Shown piece after piece: positions 21,854 through 28,906 of a DNA stretch of 38,573 nucleotides (positions within the stretch are counted from its first letter, which is position 1; every line of letters starts with the position of its first letter). Source of the DNA: Defluviitaleaceae bacterium (GTDB taxonomy: Bacteria; Bacillota; Clostridia; Lachnospirales; WQUN01); NCBI GenBank assembly GCA_009781765.1, contig WQVC01000016.1, forward strand, positions 1-38,573, in the 5' to 3' direction. A program made the translations under genes and the position numbers. Under the pieces are notes generated by a model. That model had not been told where the DNA came from and did not search any database. It was given only the letters and a program-made list of their open reading frames with translations.

Positions 21854-22711
21854 TCACGCTTCGCATTCCTCAAAAATTTCTTCGGCGCGGAAAACCGGGC
21901 CTTCGGTACACACGCGCACGTAATTTCCGCCTATCTGCACAACGCAGCCGACGCAAGTGCCGAGTCCGCAAGCCATGCGCTCTTCGACGGACACCACGCA
22001 CGGAATTTTCTTTTCACGCGCGAACTTCGCCACCGCGCGAAGCATCGGTTCGGGGCCGCAAGTGAAAATTTCGGAAGCGTTGCCGCCCCGCGCCGCAAGA
22101 AGTTCCGTGACATATCCGCGATGCGACTCGTTGCGTCCGCTTTCCGTGGCGATAAAAACTTCGCCGCCGTGCGGTTCAACAAGGTCGCGAAACTCGTACT
22201 CCAAAATCGGCACGTCGCGAAATCCCAAAAAAATATTCGGCGTCACGTTTTGTTCCGCAATCAGCGTTTTCGCAAGAAAATACAACGGCGGTGCGCCTAC
22301 TCCGCCCCCGACAAGAGCCGGGTGGTGCGCCACGCGCACAGCGGACGCCGGGGAGGTATTGTCGGGGGCGACACATTCCCTCGAAGCCGTGTCGGATTCC
22401 CGGAGCTGATAACCGTTGCCGAGCGGCCCTAAAATTTTTACATTGCACCCGGGAAACAGTTCCGACATAACGGCAGTTCCCTTCCCCGCAACCATGTACA
22501 CAAGCGCGACTGTTCCCGCGTCGGTGTCGGTGTCGCAAATGCTGATTGGGCGCGGCAAAAGCAAGTCCCCCCTTTCGATATAAACCATAACGAACTGCCC
22601 CGGTCGCGCCGTTTGCGCGATTTCCGGCGCGTGAACCACCAACGAAAGAACCTTGGGTGCGATTTGCCGGTTATTGCGAACCCGTGCCGAGATAAAAATT
22701 TTTTCCTTCAT
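21854..22711 (-). CDS. pyrK: Dihydroorotate dehydrogenase B, electron-transfer subunit
   Basis: A 285-residue FAD and [2Fe-2S] protein that passes electrons from PyrD to NAD. FAD segment RPISICD at 54-60, NAD segment LVGGGVGAPPL at 133-143, and cluster ligands Cys248, Cys253, Cys256 and Cys268 in MACGLGTCVGC and RVCTEGP. The usual turn after GPLGNG is enlarged by about 25 residues (104-130, including TASRECVAPD), encoded by one copy of the short repeat found in the ABC-F gene and metH. Start and pyrF stop overlap by one base (TAATG). The pyrD partner lies 10 kb downstream. Confidence 0.94.
   Translation of the reverse strand: MKEKIFISARVRNNRQIAPKVLSLVVHAPEIAQTARPGQFVMVYIERGDLLLPRPISICDTDTDAGTVALVYMVAGKGTAVMSELFPGCNVKILGPLGNGYQLRESDTASRECVAPDNTSPASAVRVAHHPALVGGGVGAPPLYFLAKTLIAEQNVTPNIFLGFRDVPILEYEFRDLVEPHGGEVFIATESGRNESHRGYVTELLAARGGNASEIFTCGPEPMLRAVAKFAREKKIPCVVSVEERMACGLGTCVGCVVQIGGNYVRVCTEGPVFRAEEIFEECEA
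22340..22396 (-). repeat. In-frame short repeat inside pyrK
   Basis: On the coding strand it has GGCTTCGAGGGAATGTGT, then CCCGAC and CCCCGGCG, matching the plus strand of the metH repeats over about 50 bases. Here it is read in the opposite orientation to the copies in metH and the ABC-F gene, and still has no stop. Confidence 0.9.
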
Positions 22712-23697
22712 TACATATACGCCTCCAAGTCACGCTTCATCGCAAGCGCGGCGTCGCGAGCGGCGGCGGCGAAATCTTTTTCATCGCGTTTAAATTCGCC
22801 GGAAAGATACGCGCCGGTTATCCCGCGCGAGCTGTTTACAATCATGCCGAAATTTTTTTCGTCCCAAAGCCCCGCCAAATCTTTGCCGCTTCCGCCCTGC
22901 GCACCATAGCCGGGTACAAGAAAAAATGTGTGCGGCATGATTTTTCGAAGCCGCGCGGCTTCGTCGGGATGCGTCGCGCCGACAACCGCACCCACCGCGC
23001 TGTAACCCGATTCGCCGATAAAATCCGCGCCCCACGCTTCAACAAGCCCGCCGACATGCTCGTAAAGCGGCTTGCCGTTTTGCAGAATTAAATCCTGTAT
23101 ATCGCGACTGCCGGGGTTTGACGTTTTCACAAGCACGAAAATTCCTTTGTCGTGCGCGCGCATGTTCGCAAAATACGGTTCAATTGAATCCGCGCCCATG
23201 TACGGGGCGAGCGTGATGAAATCCGGCTTGTGTTGAAATTCGTGCAACTCCGCTCCTGAACTCACAGCTCCATCAAGAAGCCCGGTGATTTGAGTCCTCC
23301 AAGACCCCAAATGTCCCGTCGAGTACGCCTCCGCCGTGCTTGCAATATCGCCGCGTTTAACGTCGCCGATTACAATCAGCCCTTTGGACTTTGCGCACCA
23401 AACCGTGCGCTCGTAGCATCGTATCCCCTCCGAACCGTATTGCTCGTACATGGCAATTTGAGGCTTAACAGCAGGAACAATATCGCAAACCGCGTCGATG
23501 ATTCCCTTGTTAAATTCATAAATGCACTCGGCTGCTACATTCAGGATAAACGGCACTCGGTCTTCCGTAAACTCTTTTTCTGCTTCAATATATTTTTTTC
23601 TTTTCAAGCTCTCGGGAATATGCTCCAATCGCGGGTCAAGCCCAACAACAATGGGCGCGGTTTCGCGAATTTTTTTTATCAACGTGTCAATTATCAT
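22711..23697 (-). CDS. pyrF: Orotidine 5'-phosphate decarboxylase
   Basis: A 328-residue enzyme of the longer PyrF type that converts OMP to UMP. VGLDPRLE (Asp21), AVKPQ (Lys78) and the catalytic DVKRGD (Asp112, Lys114, Asp117) are intact. The ATG at 23697 has AGAGGAGA, located within the last codons of the cation-efflux gene, which it overlaps by 11 bases. An upstream in-frame extension of 75 codons is antisense-like and not family sequence. It is followed by pyrK with a one-base overlap. Confidence 0.96.
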   Translation of the reverse strand: MIIDTLIKKIRETAPIVVGLDPRLEHIPESLKRKKYIEAEKEFTEDRVPFILNVAAECIYEFNKGIIDAVCDIVPAVKPQIAMYEQYGSEGIRCYERTVWCAKSKGLIVIGDVKRGDIASTAEAYSTGHLGSWRTQITGLLDGAVSSGAELHEFQHKPDFITLAPYMGADSIEPYFANMRAHDKGIFVLVKTSNPGSRDIQDLILQNGKPLYEHVGGLVEAWGADFIGESGYSAVGAVVGATHPDEAARLRKIMPHTFFLVPGYGAQGGSGKDLAGLWDEKNFGMIVNSSRGITGAYLSGEFKRDEKDFAAAARDAALAMKRDLEAYM

Positions 23698-24634
23698 TTT
23701 TCTCCTCTTTCTCTTCCGACTTCGCATCCGGTTGAACTTCCGCCGTATCAACAGGATTTGCATGAACCTTGCAGTGCTTAACTTTCGGAAATTCTTTTTC
23801 AATCGCATCGTGGGTGCGATGCGCGGCGTCGTGGGCTTGTTTGAAAGTTGCTTCGGCATCAACGCCGATTTCAACGTCAACAAAAATACGATTGCCGAAA
23901 ATTCGCGTGCGCAAAACATCAACAGACAAAACGGCGTCTTGGGCTAAAATAATTTTGTGCATTGCCGCAACGGTTTCGTCGTCGCAAGCGCGGTCGGTCA
24001 TTTTGCCCAAAGATTCAACGGCAATTTGCAGCGCGGTTTTCACGATGAAAATGCAAATCACAACCGCCGCAACGGCGTCCATAACGGGATGACCCAGCAT
24101 CGCGCCCAAAATTCCGATAAAGCTGCCGATGGACGAAAGGCCGTCGGCGCGAGAATGCCACGCATCAGCCATAAGCGCGCCGGAGTCGATTTTTTTTGCC
24201 GCCGCACGAACGTACCAAAAAACGCCCTCTTTTACGCCAATCGCAACCGCAGCGGCAATAAGCGGCAAAATAAGCAAGCTCGTTTCGGGAATTTCAGTTT
24301 CGCCGGCCATGTCTGCCAAAATAGCCTGAACGCCCGACCATCCGATACCGATTCCCACCGTAAAAATTAACGCGGCAAGCACAAGCGTTGCCACGCATTC
24401 AAACCGCTCGTGACCGTATTGATGGTCTTTATCCTCTTTGCGATTCGCCAATTTTATGCCGATTACGGCAATAACCGTCCCGACCAAATCCGTAATCGAA
24501 TGCACCGCGTCGGCAATCATCGCCGCCGACCCGCCGAAAATTCCCGCAAAAAGTTTAAACGCCGACAACCCGACGTTTATCAAAATGCTGTTACGCGCAA
24601 CCTTCATCGCAATCCGCTCGTTCGACTTATTCAC
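23687..24634 (-). CDS. Cation diffusion facilitator (zinc/divalent metal efflux)
   Basis: A 315-residue CDF antiporter. Six hydrophobic segments, with metal-site motifs ADAVHSITD in the second and ADAWHSRADG in the fifth transmembrane helix, HDxxD-like spacing, and the KDHQYGHERFE loop between helices 2 and 3. The C-terminal cytoplasmic domain (about 205-290, RIFGNRIFVDVEIGVD) is followed by an acidic tail. A GTG at 24634 with AAAGGGG is preferred over the GTG three codons upstream, which abuts the site. It is co-translated with pyrF. Metal specificity cannot be stated; it exports divalent cations across the inner membrane. Confidence 0.93.
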   Translation of the reverse strand: MNKSNERIAMKVARNSILINVGLSAFKLFAGIFGGSAAMIADAVHSITDLVGTVIAVIGIKLANRKEDKDHQYGHERFECVATLVLAALIFTVGIGIGWSGVQAILADMAGETEIPETSLLILPLIAAAVAIGVKEGVFWYVRAAAKKIDSGALMADAWHSRADGLSSIGSFIGILGAMLGHPVMDAVAAVVICIFIVKTALQIAVESLGKMTDRACDDETVAAMHKIILAQDAVLSVDVLRTRIFGNRIFVDVEIGVDAEATFKQAHDAAHRTHDAIEKEFPKVKHCKVHANPVDTAEVQPDAKSEEKEEKNDN

Positions 24635-24655
24635 ACGAAACACCCCTTTATTATG

Positions 24656-24808
24656 TATAGTGAATCAATTTGATTCGCGTACCGTCGGCGTTAAATGCAT
24701 TGTGGTGAGCGACCGGTTGTTTTCGGGTGCTTTTCCCGAAAACGACAACGAGCGAACCGCTTACAATGCATAGCCGACGGGACGCTTCCTAATTTGATTC
24801 ACTGTATA
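24656..24808 (+). repeat. Long-hairpin element, copy C
   Basis: Ends TATAGTGAATCAA and TTTGATTCACTGTATA, then CGTCGGC/GCCGACG, ATGCATTGT/ACAATGCAT, core strands GGTGAGCGACCGGT (24704-24717) and GAGCGAACCGCTTAC (24750-24764), and tip GTTTTCGGG/CCCGAAAAC. It lies just upstream of the efflux/pyr operon. Confidence 0.9.
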
Positions 24809-24835
24809 ACGCCGTTAAGAACCAAAACGACGATG

Positions 24836-24902
24836 CGGAAAATTGCGGGCTTAAACATATTTTCCGACAACGTCCGAACGGGCTTTCTCAAGTGCGTTCG
24901 AC
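24836..24902 (+). repeat. S-repeat copy
   Basis: GCGGAAAATTGCGGGC, a TATTTTCC that pairs with GGAAAAT, GTCCGAACGGG and TTTCTCAAGTGCGTTCG. Closest relative is the window start. Lies between element C and the tRNA-Trp promoter. Confidence 0.65.
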
Positions 24903-24930
24903 GTACCTACCCATAATATGCAAAAATCAT

Positions 24931-24959
24931 TTGACAGTCAAACAGAACCGTTTTATAAT
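24931..24959 (+). promoter_or_regulatory. Promoter of tRNA-Trp
   Basis: TTGACA (24931-24936), 17-base spacer, TATAAT (24954-24959), both perfect consensus. Confidence 0.9.
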
Positions 24960-24992
24960 TGAGGTCGCGGGGCACCCCCCTGTCCCGCTGTT

Positions 24993-25065
24993 AGGGATAT
25001 AGTTCAGTTGGTAGAACGTCGGTCTCCAAAACCGGATGTCGTGGGTTCAAGTCCTACTGTCCCTG
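24993..25065 (+). tRNA. tRNA-Trp (CCA anticodon)
   Basis: Cloverleaf of 73 bases. Acceptor AGGGATA/TGTCCCT with discriminator G, D-arm GTTC...GAAC, anticodon stem TCGGT/ACCGG with loop CTCCAAA giving CCA, and TPC arm with GGTTCAAGTCC. The 3' CCA is not encoded. Consensus promoter upstream and terminator at 25083-25128. Confidence 0.96.
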
Positions 25066-25082
25066 TAGTATCGGGTAACATG

Positions 25083-25128
25083 AAAAAGGTTGAGTTTACC
25101 GGGTGTCGGCAACAACTCAACCTTTTTT
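25083..25128 (+). terminator. Terminator of tRNA-Trp
   Basis: AAAAAGGTTGAGTT/AACTCAACCTTTTTT, a 14-bp stem ending in six T. Confidence 0.88.
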
Positions 25129-25166
25129 ATTACATGGGCAAACCGATGTTATTGTGGGAGGTTTAC

Positions 25167-25622
25167 ATGGGTGAAGAGCAAAAAATGGCAGTGTTAGCGA
25201 AAGTCGCGTCTGTTTTAAACGAAAATAACATAACATGGGCGATTGGGGGTTCGTATTTATGTTACGTTAAAGGAGTAGATGGTTTCACGGGGTTTAATGA
25301 TTTTGATGTTTCGACCTCCGGATTCGATATTGGAAATACTATTGCTCCATTGTTGAAAAAATTAAATGGATTTCAATCTTACCGCGAGAAAGATTTTTGT
25401 GAAGGCGAGATTGAATGCGTACTCCATGAATTTATAATAGATGGCGTTTCTTTTGATTTTGGCGACTGTTCCAGTTTTTCAGAAGTTTCGTTAGAGATTG
25501 CTGATTCTATTCTCATTGAGGGCGTTTCTGTTCCACTTCAATCCGTTAAAAAATGGGGGAGATATTATAAGTCTATGGGGAGACCGGAACAATCAGCTTG
25601 GTGTGAAGCGCATGTAGGGTGA
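25167..25622 (+). CDS. Nucleotidyltransferase-like protein
   Basis: A 151-residue protein. ATG 25167 has GGGAGGT upstream; the frame is open further but runs over the tRNA and its terminator. WAIGGSYLCYVKG (24-36) followed by NDFDV (44-48) gives the GS...DxD pattern of minimal nucleotidyltransferases, which act on small molecules, RNA or proteins and occur in resistance and toxin-antitoxin settings. No antitoxin-like partner follows. The gene is more A+T-rich than its surroundings and stands alone between the tRNA-Trp terminator and another terminator at 25698, which suggests recent acquisition. Substrate unknown. Confidence 0.75.
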   Translation: MGEEQKMAVLAKVASVLNENNITWAIGGSYLCYVKGVDGFTGFNDFDVSTSGFDIGNTIAPLLKKLNGFQSYREKDFCEGEIECVLHEFIIDGVSFDFGDCSSFSEVSLEIADSILIEGVSVPLQSVKKWGRYYKSMGRPEQSAWCEAHVG

Positions 25623-25697
25623 TTATCAGGTATCAACTCTCGCGGGAAAAGGGAATGTTAGCCCCGTCTCCGATGGTATATGCAAGCTGACACATGC

Positions 25698-25741
25698 AAA
25701 AGGAAGATTTTCCGAATTTTTTCGGAAAATCTTCCTTTTTT
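25698..25741. terminator. Terminator after the nucleotidyltransferase gene
   Basis: Perfect AAGGAAGATTTTCCGA/TCGGAAAATCTTCCTT stem with T run. Confidence 0.9.
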
Positions 25742-25825
25742 GGTTACCTTTTTTTGAAAATCTGCCGATATTTTATATAAGAAGCAAAACAATTCGGTTT
25801 TGCGCAAAATTAAATTATTCTACAG

Positions 25826-25850
25826 CGAGCGTACTTGAGAAGCCCGTTCG
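25826..25850 (-). repeat. S-repeat fragment, reverse orientation
   Basis: Reverse complement reads CGAACGGGCTTCTCAAG, matching the repeat at 24836-24902. It sits just upstream of the hypothetical gene at 25875. Confidence 0.55.
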
Positions 25851-25874
25851 CCACACATGACAGGAGAGATGAAA

Positions 25875-26426
25875 ATGAGCATCGTAAACTTGAGCGGGCT
25901 TACCGTCACGGAGGGCTCGTATCGCAGAGCGAGGCAAATTGTTGACGAAAGGTCGCAGGAAAACAGAAAAACCGGTTCCGAAGTTTTGGCGTCTTTGCGG
26001 GAAATGATGCCGGGTTGGACAATCACAACGTGCGCGAGCCAATGGGGCAACGGCGCGAGAAACTTGGAAATATCCGAAAGAACCTTGGAGCGCATGGCGC
26101 AAGACCCCGAGGCGATGGTGCGCTACAAGGCACTTGTTCTCGACCTCGAAGATGCTGTTCCCGCGCTTGAGGAATGGAAGCGCGAAAACCCCGGTCAATA
26201 TTTCGAGTTCGGGCTGATGTTCGACAACGAAAATATCCGGGGCAGCGGATTGGTGCGAACCCTGCTCGGCGGCGAAACCCGCGAAACTTTCGACCTTCCG
26301 GAAAATGAAATGTCGCTTTGGGCAGATTTGATTCGCCAAAAACTCGACTCTCTTTCGCAAACCAACGCCGACAACGCCGCCGACACAAGCAACACAACAA
26401 GAAGCTGGATGGAATATTTGAGCTGA
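25875..26426 (+). CDS. Hypothetical protein (183 aa)
   Basis: Starts MSIVNLSGLTVTEGSYRRA at ATG 25875, 8 bases after AGGAG; a start six codons upstream overlaps the site. The protein is soluble, helical and acidic, with no signal peptide or membrane segment. Recognisable stretches are REMMPGWTITTC and RYKALVLDLEDAVPALEEW. It has no catalytic motif and no function is assigned. It is a single-gene unit between an S-repeat fragment and a long structured hairpin at 26460. Confidence 0.75.
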   Translation: MSIVNLSGLTVTEGSYRRARQIVDERSQENRKTGSEVLASLREMMPGWTITTCASQWGNGARNLEISERTLERMAQDPEAMVRYKALVLDLEDAVPALEEWKRENPGQYFEFGLMFDNENIRGSGLVRTLLGGETRETFDLPENEMSLWADLIRQKLDSLSQTNADNAADTSNTTRSWMEYLS

Positions 26427-26459
26427 AGCGGGGCGCGTTCCCGCTGACGCCCTGAACTG

Positions 26460-26580
26460 AAAAGCCTCGAACCGGACATTTGCAGCGAACGCACTTTTCG
26501 GCGCGAACACGGAGCAACACCGCTCCACTTGTTCGCGCTCAATTGCGCGTTTGCCGCATGTCGAATTTCGAGGCTTTTTT
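26460..26580 (+). repeat. Long structured hairpin, acts as terminator
   Basis: AAAAGCCTCGA at the base pairs with TCGAGGCTTTT followed by T. The interior has GCGCGAACA/TGTTCGCGC, CGGAGC/GCTCC and small internal loops. It differs in sequence from copies A-C. It ends the hypothetical gene and directly precedes the tRNA-Leu promoter. Confidence 0.75.
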
Positions 26581-26582
26581 TG

Positions 26583-26611
26583 TTGACACCGCCGGCAGGG
26601 CTGTGTATAAT
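26583..26611 (+). promoter_or_regulatory. Promoter of tRNA-Leu
   Basis: TTGACA (26583-26588), 17-base spacer, TATAAT (26606-26611), perfect consensus. Confidence 0.9.
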
Positions 26612-26627
26612 CCTAACGTTCTGACTT

Positions 26628-26710
26628 GCCCGAGTGGCGGAACGGCAGACGCGGTGGATTCAAAATCCACTATGGGTGACCATGTGGGGGTTCAAGTCCC
26701 TTCTCGGGCA
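26628..26710 (+). tRNA. tRNA-Leu (CAA anticodon)
   Basis: 83 bases with acceptor GCCCGAG/CTCGGGC and discriminator A, anticodon stem GTGGA/TCCAC with loop TTCAAAA giving CAA, and a long variable arm (ATGGGTGACCAT) as expected for leucine. CCA is not encoded. Confidence 0.96.
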
Positions 26711-26712
26711 AT

Positions 26713-26742
26713 AAAAAAGCGACTTATGCAGTCGCTTTTTTA
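26713..26742. terminator. Terminator of tRNA-Leu and of the minus-strand orphan pair
   Basis: AAAAAAGCGAC/GTCGCTTTTTT with runs on both sides. A close copy overlaps the stop of the aminotransferase at 27572-27600. Confidence 0.88.
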
Positions 26743-26759
26743 TTGCCCGAAAAAGGGGA

Positions 26760-27242
26760 TTACACTTGATGGCACAAAATTGTTTCAGCTATAGCCATTA
26801 TTGATTCCTTGCTGACGTCCCTAAATTTAAACGCATACAGGATATGTTCAATATGGCGCGTAGGAATCGCAACCTTTTTGGGGCTTGCGTATGTTATCAT
26901 TTTTAAAAACAAGTGCAGGGCGAAAGCCGCATTGATATGATATGACGGATTCTTGAGGTAAAAAAGCGGTGCAAGTTTCAGTAGCCAAAAACAGTACAGC
27001 GATGCCTCGTTACGTTCCGACATTTCAAGCCCATAGAAAACTTTGAAATAAACACGACGCTTTTCAACTCTTTCAATGATTTCAAGCAAGCCGTCTTTAC
27101 TGCACTTAACATCATCAAGATTTATATTCGCCGCCTCGGTGGCATACGAACGAAACATGCGCGCCAGTTGGTCTGCTTTAGTCCGCATTTCGCTCGGGTC
27201 AAGCGGTACATACTCAATATAGTCGCTCATTGGTATAGACAT
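26760..27242 (-). CDS. Hypothetical protein of a two-gene unit (160 aa)
   Basis: A soluble, helical protein beginning MSIPMSDYIEYVPLDPSEM. Notable stretches are CFWLLKLAPLFYL and INAAFALHLFLKMI, which are amphipathic or buried helices rather than clear membrane spans. It starts 2 bases after the stop of the 68-residue gene, so the pair is translated together. Its composition is more A+T-rich than the aminotransferase upstream. Function unknown; a toxin-antitoxin or phage-derived pair is possible but not supported by motifs. Confidence 0.72.
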   Translation of the reverse strand: MSIPMSDYIEYVPLDPSEMRTKADQLARMFRSYATEAANINLDDVKCSKDGLLEIIERVEKRRVYFKVFYGLEMSERNEASLYCFWLLKLAPLFYLKNPSYHINAAFALHLFLKMITYASPKKVAIPTRHIEHILYAFKFRDVSKESIMAIAETILCHQV

Positions 27243-27244
27243 GG

Positions 27245-27451
27245 TTACACATCCGACCCCCTCAGCAACTTCAAGCCATCCTCATCAACCATAGCATGTT
27301 GTATGTAGTCTGCATCGTCTGACATGAGTGCCTCGAAGAATGAAGTTGTTTTTGTATCACGAATCGGGCGATTGTGAATGCCGATTGTCGCCTGTTTTTC
27401 GCGAAACTTCCGAATGTCCTCGTCGGTTATTCCGAATGGTTGGTCGTTCAT
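27245..27451 (-). CDS. Small hypothetical protein (68 aa)
   Basis: MNDQPFGITDEDIRKFREKQ begins a small charged protein with an acidic middle (EALMSDDADYIQHAMVDEDG). AGGGAGGGA lies about 10 bases upstream of its ATG, and a promoter is at 27497-27525. It is the first gene of a two-gene operon with the 160-residue protein. No family recognised. Confidence 0.68.
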   Translation of the reverse strand: MNDQPFGITDEDIRKFREKQATIGIHNRPIRDTKTTSFFEALMSDDADYIQHAMVDEDGLKLLRGSDV

Positions 27452-27496
27452 GGTGATACATCCCTCCCTATGAGTAGCTTGCTACGTTAAAGCCGC

Positions 27497-27525
27497 AGAT
27501 TAACACATCTTACACGGATATGCAA
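27497..27525 (-). promoter_or_regulatory. Promoter of the orphan gene pair
   Basis: Minus-strand TTGCAT (27520-27525), 17-base spacer, TAATCT (27497-27502). Confidence 0.6.
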
Positions 27526-27571
27526 GTTAATTTTCCCGTTTCAAAACAGTAAAACGGGATAAATGGGCAAT

Positions 27572-27600
27572 AAAAAAGCGACTACACAGCCGCTTTTTTT
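27572..27600 (-). terminator. Terminator overlapping the aminotransferase stop codon
   Basis: AAAAAAAGCGGCT/AGTCGCTTTTTT on the minus strand. The 5' arm encodes the last residues of the aminotransferase (KKAA) and the stop lies in the loop region. Confidence 0.8.
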
Positions 27601-28730
27601 ATTGCCGCGCAAAATACTTCCAACGTTTGCGCAAGCTCTTCCACGGAAAGGAACGTCGGGGCGAAGCGCAGATTCGTATCAGCGGGGTCGATGCCGTGCG
27701 GAAAGGTCGCGCCGGCTTCGGTGATTAAAACGCCCTCGTCGCGACACAGCTCAAACACACGCTTCGCGCAGCCCGGCGGCGTTTCAACGGATATGAAATA
27801 TCCGCCGCGCGGCGACGTGAATGTCGCGCCGGTGTCGGCGAGTTCGCGCGAAAATGTTTCAAGTGCAAGCTCAAATTTCGGACGCAAAATTTCCGCGTGT
27901 TTTTTCATGTGGGCGTCAACGCCCGCCAAATCCCCAAAATATCGCGCGTGGCGAAGCTGATTCACCTTGTCGGGCCCGATTGTTTGCATCGAAATCCGCC
28001 GCCGAACCAACGCCGCCGTTTCGCCCGCCGCCGCCAAACATGTCACGCCCGCGCCCGCAACGCTGATTTTCGAAAACGATGTAAACAAAACCGGACGCGA
28101 TTCGTCGCCCGCCGTGCGGCACTCCTGCAAAATTCGGGGCAAAACCGGTCGCTCGCCGCTGAAAACATGCACAGGGTACGCATCGTCCCAAAGCAGCCGA
28201 AAATGCGGATGCGCCGTCGGCATCGCCGCCAGTCGCCGCACCGTTTCCGACGAATATACATATCCCTGCGGGTTCGAAAAAATCGGCACGCACCACATTC
28301 CCGCAACGCCGGCATCCCGCGCGAGCTCTTCCGTTGCCTCCAAATCCGGCCCGTTCGGCGTCATCGGAACAGAAATCATCTCAAGCCCGAAATATTCACA
28401 CAACGAAAAATGCCTGTCGTAACCCGGCACAGGACAAATAAATTTCTCGCCCCGCTTCCACTTTCCTTCAAGCATCATCGTTGCAACGAAGTCGAACATC
28501 AGGTTCAGGCTCGAATTTCCGCCCACAATCACCTCGCCGGTATCCACCCGCAGCATTTCGGCAAAAATCCGCTTCATTTCCGGAATCCCGTCCGCGCCGC
28601 CATAATTCCTTACGTCCGTGCCGTCCTCCGCAATAAAATTTTCAAGCGGCGCGTTACACATTTCGTCGCACAGCGCGACCTGCTCGGCACACGGTTTTCC
28701 GCGCGTTGCGTTAATTGATAATTTTTTCAT
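27582..28730 (-). CDS. PLP-dependent aminotransferase (aspartate aminotransferase-like)
   Basis: A 382-residue fold-type I enzyme. The opening LSINATRGKP is typical of a subfamily related to aspartate and MocR-type aminotransferases; GGNSSLNLMFD, PIFSNPQGY, WDDAYPVHVF and the PLP-lysine segment FTSFSKISVAGAG (Lys in SFSK) are clear. It transfers an amino group between an amino acid and a 2-oxo acid in the cytoplasm; the exact pair is unknown. The ATG follows AAAGGAG. The N-terminus looks somewhat shorter than the roughly 420-residue relatives. Its coding end is shared with its terminator. Strand-mates on both sides are separated by repeats, so it is probably monocistronic. Confidence 0.9.
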   Translation of the reverse strand: MKKLSINATRGKPCAEQVALCDEMCNAPLENFIAEDGTDVRNYGGADGIPEMKRIFAEMLRVDTGEVIVGGNSSLNLMFDFVATMMLEGKWKRGEKFICPVPGYDRHFSLCEYFGLEMISVPMTPNGPDLEATEELARDAGVAGMWCVPIFSNPQGYVYSSETVRRLAAMPTAHPHFRLLWDDAYPVHVFSGERPVLPRILQECRTAGDESRPVLFTSFSKISVAGAGVTCLAAAGETAALVRRRISMQTIGPDKVNQLRHARYFGDLAGVDAHMKKHAEILRPKFELALETFSRELADTGATFTSPRGGYFISVETPPGCAKRVFELCRDEGVLITEAGATFPHGIDPADTNLRFAPTFLSVEELAQTLEVFCAAIKKAAV

Positions 28731-28751
28731 GGTTTTCTCCTTTTTTTTGAG

Positions 28752-28906
28752 TTCGCAGGGCTTCGCCCCGCACCCTACCCGCTTTTTGAAAAAAGCGGGG
28801 CAAAAACTTTAATTAAAATCGCGCATTCGCGCGATTTTTGAGTTTTTGTCGAACTTTTTTCAAAAAGTTCGTGGGGGTGTCGGGGGCGAAGCCCCTGACA
28901 ACATTA
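28752..28906. repeat. Mosaic palindromic intergenic repeat, copy R4
   Basis: The most complete copy: GGGCTTCGCCCC, CCCGCTTTTTG/AAAAAAGCGGG, GGCAAAAACTTTA, AAAATCGCGC/GCGCGATTTT, GTCGAACTTTTTTC/AAAAAGTTCG and GGGGGCGAAGCCCCTGAC. It ends exactly at the metH stop. Confidence 0.85.

Noticed and set aside
21461-22432. 323-codon plus-strand frame over the stalk protein and pyrK
   Set aside because: Opposite strand of two confident genes; composition is typical of antisense translation.
24993-25065. tRNA-Trp as an integration site for the 10-kb block
   Set aside because: The block lies elsewhere (11.8-21.9 kb), no duplicate of the tRNA 3' end was found, and no integrase gene is present.
28091-28130. 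Possible element fragment in the aminotransferase (AGDESR resembles the metH repeat)
   Set aside because: The region aligns with the normal family pattern without an insertion, and the GGCTTCGAGGGAATG core is missing.
27897-28718. 273-codon plus-strand frame over the aminotransferase
   Set aside because: Antisense shadow, Arg/His-rich, no start site.
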